Below, one piece after another: positions 9,946 through 16,944 of a stretch of 64,000 nt of DNA. A program made the translations under genes and the position numbers. Numbering within the stretch: the first letter of the stretch is position 1; every line of letters starts with the position of its first letter. The DNA comes from Kumtagia sp963839725. GTDB taxonomy: Bacteria > Pseudomonadota > Alphaproteobacteria > Rhizobiales > Rhizobiaceae. The DNA lies in the NCBI GenBank assembly GCA_963839725.1, contig CAWIWT010000045.1, positions 16,215-80,214 on the forward strand. Reading direction: 5' to 3'. Under the pieces are notes generated by a model that saw nothing but the letters and a program-made list of their open reading frames with translations, was not told the DNA's origin and did no database searches.

Positions 9946-10754
9946 TCGCTGAGCCTTCCTGACATCCCGCCCTATCTTGTAGACATGCTTGGCTACGGCC
10001 TGACGGGTGATGCCCAAGAGACGAGCAATCTCGGTAATGTGACCATCCGTCCTCATGGTAGAAGGCGACCTTCTTACGGGTGGTAGAGCCGATGTCCTCA
10101 GATGACCAAGGGTCAAACCTCAGCATCTCGGCAACTATTGGTGGCCTTGCCACAGCCAAATAGGTCATGACATCGAACGGGGCTTTCCCCACCTTGCTGT
10201 GTTCCTCCATGCGCTGACGCAGGGCGATAGCCTCACGCTCATCCTCATGGGCCTTGGAGGGCTTCGAGAGGTGCGACCTTACGGTACGCTCAGAGGTGCT
10301 CAGAACCTTCCCAATGGCTGGCTGTGAGTAGCCATCTCGGTGCAGCGTATGGCTGGCCTTCTGGTGGAACTCGGGGTCACGCTCGTTGTCTCGCTTGTTT
10401 GCTTGGAGTATCGCCTGAGGTCCAGCGAGGGACGTGAGGGCTTCTATCGTCGTGTTGGTATTCATCCATTTCCTTTCTATGGGCTGGCCGTCAGCCGTTG
10501 ATTGCCAAATACCCCCGAATGGCCGGGGCGCACCTAGGATCGATGAGTGTCAGTGAACTGACGGGGGTGTGTGTTGGGTTGAGATGTCTGCCGTCAATTA
10601 GATAGACGCCGACCCGCAGACGCGTATCACAACATTTGTCAATCTCTTAAAGCCGACCGGCCAATGTGCCACGTCCCTTCATCCCAGGAAGGAGGACAGG
10701 AAGTCGGGCAGTCACAACAGAGGGAGAACTCTGCCGATCAGCTTGGGAGAAATG

Positions 10755-10991
10755 TGTTGGGTAGTGCTAGTGTGGGGGTAAACTCTTGGGTGTATCCGTC
10801 ATCTGAGTACAACCTATGGAGCTTCGTAGTGCTACTGGGGGCCAAAACTTATGGGTGTATCTCTCATCACCCCGCAACCAACGGAGCTTCTTAGTGCTAG
10901 TGTGGGCCTCAAACTTATGGGTGTACCCATCATCAAGTTTGCAACCGCTGGAGCCTCGGTATTGCTAGTGGAAGGGGTAATTATTGCCGAC
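10755..10991. repeat. Tandem 65-68-bp repeats with a promoter-like core (four copies)
   Basis: Cores at 10761-10796, 10826-10860, 10891-10927 and 10959-10991 share GTAGTGCTAGTG, then a G/C run, then AAACTTATGGGTGTA. Three are preceded by CAACC-N3-4-GGAGC-TTCG. The period is 65, 65 and 68 bp. Read on the minus strand, the direction of the genes, the core is CCCCCACACTAGCACTAC. It may be a phage RNA-polymerase promoter or a binding-site array. Confidence 0.7.
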
Positions 10992-11641
10992 CCTTCATCC
11001 GGTCCAGCGTCCGCTTGACCTGCGTTGCAGTCCATGCGCCACCTCGGGGCGTCTGAATGCCGGACTTCTGTAGAGCCTCGGCTATCTCCCGGAGTGATCT
11101 TCCGTTTCCTTCATGGGCCGGATTAGGTTGATGACCCGTTGAGCGTCGGCATCGGCCACCTGCTTTAGACCGGCAATCCTGTTGTCGAGACTGCCAACCC
11201 TATAGCCACCCAGCTTCACGCCTCGGGCCTTGGCTGCGGCTAATGCAGCCTTGGTGCGCTCGCTTATGAACTTCCGCTCCTTCTCAGCCAGGGCGGCATA
11301 GATGTGCATTTGGAAGGGGTCAGCGTTCGGCATGGCCGCCACCTTGATGTCTGCCTCCTTCATCGTCTTAGCGATGAACTCAACGTCTCGACTGAGCCGG
11401 TCCAGCTTGGCCACGAGAAGTTGGGCTTTGGTCGCTTGGCAAGGGCGAGGGCTGCACGGAGTTGTGGGCGGTCATCGTCCTTACCGGACTGAATGTCGCA
11501 GAACTTACCAACCACCTCCCACGGAACCTCCGAGAAAGTGTTCAGGTAGATGTCTATGTCGCGGTCCTGAGCATCAAGCCCAAGGCCGCTCTTGCCTTGC
11601 TCGGCAGTGCTTACTCGCGTGTAGATGACGTATCGTCTCAT
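10981..11641 (-). pseudogene. Serine recombinase (resolvase/invertase family), two frameshifts
   Basis: Starts MRRYVIYTRVSTAEQGKSGL at 11641; YTRVST holds the catalytic Ser. The frame is lost near 11425 and resumes as AKLDRLSRDVEFIAKTMKEA, the conserved KLDRLSRD motif, through KERKFISERTKAALAAAKAR. It shifts again near 11115 and ends with the HTH part SLREIAEALQKSGIQTPRGG and WTATQVKRTLDRMKGRQ, stop 10981. Both breaks are consistent with single-base deletions. The intact protein would be about 220 residues. It was probably a DNA invertase or resolvase of the phage. Promoter-like repeats flank it on both sides. Confidence 0.85.
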
Positions 11642-11735
11642 GACCCAATCCCCTGTTGTCAGGGTGGAATAGCAGCGATGTGTCAGACTGTCAATATTGG
11701 TTGAGCTTGATACAGTGGGGCAGCGAGGGCGCTGC

Positions 11736-11809
11736 GTAGTGCTTCTGGTGGACTTAATTATTGGGGAGGGCGCTGGATGGTGCTACTCGGGGGTAATTAT
11801 CGGAGAGGG
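11736..11809. repeat. Two further copies of the promoter-like repeat
   Basis: GTAGTGCTTCTGGTGGACTT and following at 11736-11770, and ATGGTGCTACTCGGGGGTAA and following at 11777-11809. They share the core of the 10755-10991 array and most resemble its fourth copy (TAATTATTG). They lie just upstream of the resolvase start. Confidence 0.6.
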
Positions 11810-12090
11810 TACCGCCGGTCAGGAGCAACGGCATCTCCCTGAACTCATAGACCGTGGCTACAGCGTGGTGGACCTGTGGGCTGCACCAAACCTCATCCGA
11901 CAGCGGTCGCTCTCTGGTGGGCCTCTGTGGCAGCGGAGGGGTACGGGGGGTTTGCGCGGTTGCCTCTTGTCTGATGAGGCGCTCACATTTTTTCCTTCAA
12001 AATCCTGACAAAATCTGCGTTATCATCCGGGCCAAGGAGGAATGCTGGAGGTCCAGATGATCCAGCGAAATGACAGGGAGCATGAATGCC

Positions 12091-12315
12091 ATGTCTGGCC
12101 AGTATCTCAACGGCAAACTCGAATGCCCAACGTGCGGAACCATCCTGTTAGCCATCCCTGAGGAGGCAGCCGAGGACACTCCTATCAAGTGCGCCCAGTG
12201 TCAGACCCCGAGGGGCACTTGGGGCGAACTCCGGGCCGACTTCGTCAAGCAATCAGGCAGTGGTGTGTTCGATCTGAATAAGGGTCGGATCATGCATCGG
12301 GACCCCGTTAGGTAG
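12091..12315 (+). CDS. Small zinc-ribbon protein (conserved hypothetical)
   Basis: A 74-residue protein starting MSGQYLNGKLECPTCG; GGGAG lies 10 nt upstream of this ATG, and two upstream in-frame ATGs are too close to it. The ribbon is CPTCG...CAQCQTPRG, two CxxC knuckles 22 residues apart. The C-terminal half reads WGELRADFVKQ and GVFDLNKGRIMHR. Similar small proteins are scattered in rhizobial genomes as uncharacterised. It is the only clear plus-strand gene within the element apart from the IS, and it is intact, so it may be passenger cargo. Function unknown; metal and nucleic-acid binding is inferred from the ribbon. Confidence 0.65.
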   Translation: MSGQYLNGKLECPTCGTILLAIPEEAAEDTPIKCAQCQTPRGTWGELRADFVKQSGSGVFDLNKGRIMHRDPVR

Positions 12316-12462
12316 GGTTGAAGCTGTGGCCGCTGGGGCGTACTGTGGGGGTCGTTAGAAACACCCCAACACCCCATTGCGCTTTCGGTGTTCCGATGAC
12401 CCTGAAGGCGCATTAGGCGGGCCCAGCAGAAGAAATCCTCTCGGAGAGTTGGGCTCGCTCTC

Positions 12463-13802
12463 TCATCCGCGCCACGTCTTCTCAAGCGCCTCTCGCTTCA
12501 CCTTGAGCGCGTGCCCTGCCCCGTAGTTGAACGCTACTCCTTGCTCGGAATGCCCCATAATCTCTCGGGCGATACTCTCGGGACAATAGCTGTCGCGGAG
12601 GAGGTCTTTCATCCTGTGGCGTAGGCTGTGGACTGATTTCTTCACGTCCTTCACCACAGTGCGGAGACGCTTCATCAAGGTCGCAGAAGCGCCCTCAGAG
12701 CGGCGTGGTCCAGCGTAGCTCGGGAACAGCGGGGCATCGGGTGCCCTACCCGCCATGACAGCCTTGAGGCCCCTGAGGGCGGCTGGCGACAGCGGTACGG
12801 TGCGCTCCGAGTTCTTGGTCTTGAGGGTGTGGGTTCCGTATGGCCGGATGAGCATGGCCTCGGAAACAAGGTCGATGTCCATTGCGCGGAGATTTGAGAC
12901 TTCTCCGAGACGCGCCCCAGTGTCACGCAGGGTGATCCAGAGAACGCCAAGGTCGTCCTTGTCGCCTCTCACCATGACAGTGGCGAGCGCCTTCACGTCT
13001 TCCTCAGTGAGGGGCAGTCTACGCCCTCGGCTATTGGTAGCGCCCTTAATCTCCAGCCCGGCGAAATGGTTCTTCACATCAAGCCCATGCTCTTTGACCA
13101 GCTTGTTATGGCAGGGCTGACAATCTCAATCGTTCTCTTGACGGAGGGCGGCGACATCTGGCCGGACAGGTAGTCTCGAAACTTGATCGCTTCTGCTCGT
13201 GTCAGGTTCTCCAAGGGTCTCTTGGTCACTTCATGTTTGCCAATCACGGCAATCAGCCGCTATTGGACCCTTTTCACTCGGTTGCGAAGGGCAAGGTCAC
13301 GGGCATGGATGCCGCTACTCTTCATGTCGAGATAGTGGTCCAGCGCCTTGGCTATGGTGTAAGTCTCCTTGGGCAACTCCTTGCGACCAATCGCCCTGAT
13401 TGCGTCGAGTGATACGGGCGGCTGCTTGGACTTCTCCTCAGCCCGCTCGTACTCCTCAATGAGTTCGTCTTGGAAGATACCAAGGCCCTCGCTCAGGTCT
13501 GTCTCGGGTTCGACCCTACCGGCTGCGACAATGGCGATGTCGCTTGCGGAGAACCCCGCTTGGCGCATTCTGCGGAGGACAGAGTTGCGGTCCCCGGTGG
13601 GCATTCGGGCCTTGGCCTCTCTCACGAGACGCTTGGCCTCTTTACTGACCTCTGCGTAGCGCTTGAGCGCCTCGGTCTCATCCGTGCCTAAAGCCCGCTT
13701 AATCTCACGGCATCCAAGGGCGTCCCTGAGTTCCTGAGGTACCACGAAGCGGAAGCGATAGTGGCCGGAAGCGGCTCGGGTCATGTACTGCGGTAATTGC
13801 AT
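12463..13802 (-). pseudogene. Tyrosine integrase of the tRNA-Leu element, inactivated
   Basis: Begins MQLPQYMTRAASGHYRFRFV at 13802, a DUF6538-like N-terminus typical of phage-type integrases. The frame meets an amber codon at 13260-13262 and continues in frame as RLIAVIGKHEVTKRPLENLT (core-binding domain). It shifts near 13110 and resumes as KNHFAGLEIKG into the catalytic domain. There TGARLGEVSNL carries the first Arg, HSLRHRMKDLL the H-x-x-R, IMGHSEQG the His, and the Tyr should be in FNYGAGHALK. The stop is at 12463. Its position directly inside the tRNA-Leu attachment site identifies it as the element's own integrase. Confidence 0.88.
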
Positions 13803-13848
13803 ATCTCGGGTGTCCTTGGGTTCGCTTTAGGCGCTTTGTGTACCAAGG

Positions 13849-13860
13849 TTTTGTACCACG
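13849..13860. repeat. Arm-type repeat copy near the tRNA end
   Basis: TTTTGTACCACG; 11 bp (TTTGTACCACG) match 5404-5414 at the other end of the element. Confidence 0.45.
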
Positions 13861-13914
13861 TAGCAAGGGGAGATTTATAGAAACCAAGCATTTCCAAGGC
13901 TTTTGCTCTGTAAT

Positions 13915-13932
13915 CTGGTGCGGATGAAGGGA
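13915..13932. repeat. Proximal attachment site inside tRNA-Leu
   Basis: CTGGTGCGGATGAAGGGA, the CCA end, acceptor strand and part of the T arm of the tRNA (minus strand), identical to 5328-5345. Confidence 0.92.
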
Positions 13933-14000
13933 CTCGAACCCCCACGCCTTTCGGCACTGGAACCTAAATCCAGGGCGTCTACCAATTCCGCCACATCCGC
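13916..14000 (-). tRNA. tRNA-Leu (UAG)
   Basis: Minus strand, 85 nt including CCA. The acceptor pairs GCGGATG with CATCCGC. The D arm is GTGGCGGAATTGGTAGACGC, the anticodon stem CTGGA/TCCAG encloses loop TTTAGGT (anticodon TAG), a long variable arm GCCGAAAGGC marks class II, and the T arm contains GGTTCGAGTCC. The gene is intact even though the element is integrated at its 3' end, since the element supplies the same bases. Confidence 0.97.
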
Positions 14001-14055
14001 ATGGCGTCGCATTCCCATGCCGGGCCGCTTCTGTCAACGCCGCGAGCGCCGGACC

Positions 14056-14676
14056 TCAGTAAAGCGGTTCCTCGAACAGCATCTTGCCGTCCTCCATCAG
14101 ACTCTTGATCTGAGCAGTGCCATCGGGCCCGATCGCCGCGACGACGCTGAAGATGTGCGCATTCGTTGTCCCCTCCCCATCCGGGAGTGCGATGCGTTCA
14201 CGCATACGGTCTTCGATCGGCCTGCCCGCGCCCTCCGCAACATAGTAGCGCTCGATGCCGTAGGTCACCTGAAGCAAATTTCCGGCACCCGGGTTCCAGG
14301 TCGAGCCCAGGTTTCCGCGCAGGTCCACCTCATCCGCCCCAGCAGCGGTATCGAACGCCCCTCCCAGCTTCGCCGACGATACACGCCAGGATCCATCCGC
14401 CTGCTGTTTCAGGCGCACAAGTATTTTTCGGCTTGGGAGCATGTCGCTGCCTGCGGGCATATTCGTAACCAGCGAGGCCGGAACGCTCGAAACCTCATAG
14501 CGCAGCCAGACATAATCGCCGCGCAGCAGATCGCGCGGATCGATGGGCTCGACCTTCAGCACGACTTCACGGCCATCGCGCAGCACAGCAGCGCGCGCAA
14601 CGATGAACCACGACAGAAAGCCGATCTGGGCGAGCGCCAGCACCAGTGCAGCAATGACCAGTCTGAGCTTTCCCAT
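14056..14676 (-). CDS. GDYXXLXY-domain membrane-anchored protein
   Basis: A 206-residue protein with an N-terminal hydrophobic segment (LVIAALVLALAQIGFLSWFI, residues 7-26) and the family motif GDYVWLRY at residues 53-60, followed by a mostly beta periplasmic body. The family is uncharacterised and typically sits beside DUF2157 genes, as here. The ATG overlaps the TGA of the upstream DUF2157 gene (TGATG), so the pair is translationally coupled and probably acts together in the envelope. It lies about 55 bp from tRNA-Leu. Confidence 0.88.
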   Translation of the reverse strand: MGKLRLVIAALVLALAQIGFLSWFIVARAAVLRDGREVVLKVEPIDPRDLLRGDYVWLRYEVSSVPASLVTNMPAGSDMLPSRKILVRLKQQADGSWRVSSAKLGGAFDTAAGADEVDLRGNLGSTWNPGAGNLLQVTYGIERYYVAEGAGRPIEDRMRERIALPDGEGTTNAHIFSVVAAIGPDGTAQIKSLMEDGKMLFEEPLY

Positions 14677-15773
14677 CACACGGCCTCCGGTGCGTTCATT
14701 CGTCGCTCAACGCGCAGGATAAGAAGTGCGAGAAGCCCCAGCACAACGCCCGCCGCGAGAAACAGGCCGGCAGTTCCTAACATCGATCCGATCGTCTCGA
14801 GGTAGAGAAATGCAAGTTCGCAGGCGAAACCAAGATACGCGACCCAGCGCAAGCCACGGCTCGTACGCCCCGACAGCATCAGCGCCGCCGCAATCGCCGC
14901 GAACACCACAATGCCGACGACGATCAGGAGCGACGTGTTCTCGGAATACTGGACCTGCAGAATGAGCGCACCGACCAGAAAGCCAATCAGCGCATGCAAT
15001 GGCAACCGGCCGTCAAGTCGCGCGATTCTTTCCACTTGTTCGGGGGCCACGACACAAGCAGCAAACAAGGCCGCGGACACCGCCATCAGGCCTGAACATA
15101 CGAAAAGCGTGTTGCCGTCGGTCAGCATGGCTGCATAGCCGATCAGAGACAGCACCAGGAGGTGCCGTGCCGCCGCGCTGCCGGTCCACAGCGACACCAG
15201 CCAGATCGCCGCAGCGACGGCTGGGTAGGTATAAGGTAGCCCGTCCCGGTCGAAGTAGTCCGACCATGTGATCAGGAACCAGGCAGCGCCAATGCTCGCC
15301 GCAGCCACCGTGAGAGGCGCCGAGCGCAAGGCAGCAGCCGCCAGCGTCGTTCCAGCACACCAGGTCAGGACGGCCGCATTCTCGTCGCCGGACAAATGAT
15401 ACATCTGCCCGATCAGAGCGATGCCGCCGCCGAAGCCGGCAGCAGCAATCAACCACGCGCCCTCCGCAGTGGCCGTATGGCCGCGCAGTTTCAGTAGCGC
15501 GCCGCCGACATAGCCGACCCCGATGACCACAAAGAGCATCGCTACCCGCGCTAGGCGCGGGATCGCTTCCCAGTTGGAGGCGACGATCAGCAGAATTGCC
15601 GCGCACAGCAGCAATGCCGCCATCATCATCAAAATGAAGCCGAAGCTGACGGAGCGCCGATCATTGGCCTTCGCGTCAGCGAGCAGCGCATTCGCCGTCG
15701 CGCGATCGATCAGGCCGCCTTCAACCCAGCGTTCGACGTCCTTTTCGAGCCGTTTCGAATACCCTGTCAGCAT
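14676..15773 (-). CDS. DUF2157 multipass membrane protein
   Basis: About 365 residues from MLTGYSKRLEKDVERWVEGG; an alternative start 19 codons upstream at 15830 is possible. The N-terminal ~45 residues (LEKDVERWVEGGLIDRATAN) are the soluble DUF2157 helical region, followed by about ten hydrophobic helices. The family's role is unknown. It forms a two-gene operon with the GDYXXLXY gene. The composition is typical of the host and the frame is intact. Confidence 0.85.
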   Translation of the reverse strand: MLTGYSKRLEKDVERWVEGGLIDRATANALLADAKANDRRSVSFGFILMMMAALLLCAAILLIVASNWEAIPRLARVAMLFVVIGVGYVGGALLKLRGHTATAEGAWLIAAAGFGGGIALIGQMYHLSGDENAAVLTWCAGTTLAAAALRSAPLTVAAASIGAAWFLITWSDYFDRDGLPYTYPAVAAAIWLVSLWTGSAAARHLLVLSLIGYAAMLTDGNTLFVCSGLMAVSAALFAACVVAPEQVERIARLDGRLPLHALIGFLVGALILQVQYSENTSLLIVVGIVVFAAIAAALMLSGRTSRGLRWVAYLGFACELAFLYLETIGSMLGTAGLFLAAGVVLGLLALLILRVERRMNAPEAV

Positions 15774-15889
15774 GCCATCCCGCTCGATTTTTCCTACGAC
15801 TTTAGTATCATATTTTAACCCATTGAACACACGAAAGGAATCGCTTGGCGCGGATGCTTTCGCACCAGCGCCTAAAATCGATTAATGTT

Positions 15890-15910
15890 GCAATGCACAA
15901 CACGCATTGC
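15890..15910. promoter_or_regulatory. Perfect inverted repeat upstream of the DUF1127 genes
   Basis: GCAATGC-ACAACAC-GCATTGC, 7-bp arms with a 7-bp spacer, about 100 bp before the first DUF1127 ATG. It may be an operator for a dimeric regulator, or part of the leader. Confidence 0.4.
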
Positions 15911-16006
15911 TGCCATGCGGTATCGGCACTTTTCATACAACCGACGCGCTCCTACCTTTGCATCGTACTAAGAAGAGAACGAACGAAAGACGAAGTGAGA
16001 AAGACC

Positions 16007-16147
16007 ATGAACCTGATCCGCAACTATCGCAATTGGCGCCGCTACCGGGACACCGTTTCCGAGCTGAACCGCCTGTCGAACCGCGAGCTTTCCGATCTTG
16101 GTTTCGCCCGCGGCGATATCCGCGACATCGCCCGCAAGGCGATCTAA
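16007..16147 (+). CDS. DUF1127 small Arg-rich protein (copy 1)
   Basis: A 46-residue basic protein beginning MNLIRNYRNWRRYRDTVSEL, with the family core LNRLSNRELSDLGFARGDI. DUF1127 proteins are small, induced by stress, and in Rhodobacter sphaeroides one of them (CcaF1) binds RNA and is co-transcribed with CCUCCUCCC-loop sRNAs. The same arrangement appears here: a second DUF1127 gene follows 43 bp on, then an array of such hairpins, then a terminator. AGTGAGAAAGACC precedes the ATG. A role in sRNA maturation or turnover is inferred from that homologous system. Confidence 0.9.
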   Translation: MNLIRNYRNWRRYRDTVSELNRLSNRELSDLGFARGDIRDIARKAI

Positions 16148-16190
16148 CGAATACGGGACCGAACGGTCCAACCTGAAAGAGAGAACGACC

Positions 16191-16331
16191 ATGAACATGA
16201 TCCGCAACTATCGTAACTGGCGCGCTTACCGCGAAACGGTCAACGAGTTGGGTCGCCTGTCGAACCGCCAGCTCCACGACTTGGGCATGATCCGCGACGA
16301 GATCAAAGAAGTAGCCCGCAAGTCGGTCTAA
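16191..16331 (+). CDS. DUF1127 small Arg-rich protein (copy 2)
   Basis: 46 residues, MNMIRNYRNWRAYRETVNEL then GRLSNRQLHDLGMIRDEIKE. It is about 65% identical by eye to the upstream copy, so this is a tandem duplication that has diverged mainly in the second half. AAAGAGAGAACGACC lies before the ATG and provides a purine-rich SD. It ends 10 nt before the first CCTCCTCCC hairpin, so the hairpins are presumably processed from its mRNA. Confidence 0.9.
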   Translation: MNMIRNYRNWRAYRETVNELGRLSNRQLHDLGMIRDEIKEVARKSV

Positions 16332-16341
16332 CGAATTTCGC

Positions 16342-16722
16342 AAGGACCTACCCTCCTCCCAGGTCCTTACGAATGCCAGCCAGTCATCACCTCCTCCCGA
16401 TGACTGGTTGATCAAAACGCACTCGCCGAACCTCCTCCCTCGGCGGGTGCCGTTGAAATCGGGTATCGCAACCCCCAAATTGCGAAAAGAACATCGCCGA
16501 ACCCTTCCTCCTCCCTGGGAACGGCGACTACGGGCAGCTTCATCCTCCTCCCGAATGCTGTCCGGACAATGCGACACCCGCCGCACCTCCTCCCGCAGCG
16601 GGTGTTGTAGCCCCAGGCAGATCGCCGCTGCCTCTAACGAATGGCGAAGGAATTCTGTCAGGCCTACCTCCTCCCAGGCCGAAGCGGATAGGACCGGTCC
16701 TCTCCTCCTCCCTGGACCGTCC
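16342..16722 (+). ncRNA. Array of eight CCUCCUCCC-loop hairpins (cuckoo / CcsR-type sRNAs)
   Basis: Eight stem-loops, each presenting CCTCCTCCC in the loop: 16342-16368 (8 bp AAGGACCT/AGGTCCTT), 16380-16407 (9 bp), 16420-16449 (10 bp with one GU), 16494-16527 (6+3 bp with internal loop), 16532-16563 (10 bp with a bulged T), 16574-16605 (8+2 bp), 16661-16680 (5 bp) and 16691-16722 (9 bp with a bulged C). Most loops are exactly ACCTCCTCCC. The stems differ in sequence but keep pairing, which points to selection on structure. A loopless-motif hairpin at 16466-16484 (TCGCAA/TTGCGA) may be a degenerate ninth. The loop mimics the anti-SD sequence of 16S rRNA. Known relatives (CcsR1-4 of Rhodobacter sphaeroides) lie downstream of a DUF1127 gene and act in stress regulation. 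Confidence 0.85.
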
Positions 16723-16730
16723 ACACACAG

Positions 16731-16767
16731 CAACGCCCGCCGGATCCTCCGGCGGGCGTTGTTGTTT
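16731..16767 (+). terminator. Strong terminator after the hairpin array
   Basis: A 14-bp perfect stem CAACGCCCGCCGGA/TCCGGCGGGCGTTG with a 3-nt loop, followed by TTGTTT. It ends the DUF1127-hairpin transcript. Confidence 0.85.
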
Positions 16768-16944
16768 GGAGGTTTTGTGGGCAGAATCCTGGATTTCGGA
16801 GCCTGACCTCAAGGCCCTCGCAGTTGAGCGCCGACGAGCGTCACCGTCGCATTCCATCAACCCCTCTCCGCCTCGCTTCGCTCGGCACCTTGTGACTCAT
16901 CTTGCAGTCACGCCAAGACTTTCGCGAGCCTTGACGCGGCCTGC

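Larger units (their letters stand above)
8869..10465 (-). pseudogene. HTH phage protein split by an IS630 insertion and a frameshift
   Basis: Starts MNTNTTIEALTSLAGPQAIL at 10465. It contains two helix-turn-helix-like segments, YSQPAIGKVLSTSERTVRSHL and, after a frameshift near 10055, HITEIARLLGITRQAVAKHV. The frame then reaches KAQRL at 9945, where the IS630 begins. On the far side of the IS (8897 to 8869) the reading continues as REMRSREK and stops. Removing the IS and one TA gives one smooth C-terminus, so the original protein was about 197 residues. It was probably a DNA-binding regulator or small-terminase-like protein; the role is inferred only from the HTH motifs. Confidence 0.65.
5328..13932. 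mobile_element. Integrated phage-like element in tRNA-Leu(UAG), decayed
   Basis: An 8.6-kb element bounded by an 18-bp perfect direct repeat (5328-5345 and 13915-13932). The right copy is the 3' end of an intact tRNA-Leu and the left copy stands alone beside tig. A tyrosine integrase remnant lies immediately inside the tRNA end, the classical arrangement. Apart from one small plus-strand gene and the inserted IS630, recognisable coding is on the minus strand. Genes include a serine resolvase, an HTH protein, a Zn-finger protein and several unknowns. Nearly every gene longer than 100 codons has frameshifts or stops, so the element is probably immobile now. The base composition of the left third is clearly more AT-rich than the flanks. 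Confidence 0.9.

Noticed and set aside
10755..10991. A CRISPR array in the tRNA-Leu element
   Set aside because: Repeats diverge, the spacers are themselves similar to one another, and no cas genes are near. It is a tandem repeat.
16342..16722. A CRISPR array, because of regularly spaced CCTCCTCCC
   Set aside because: The repeated unit is a 9-10 nt loop within variable palindromic stems, spacing is irregular, and no cas genes are present.
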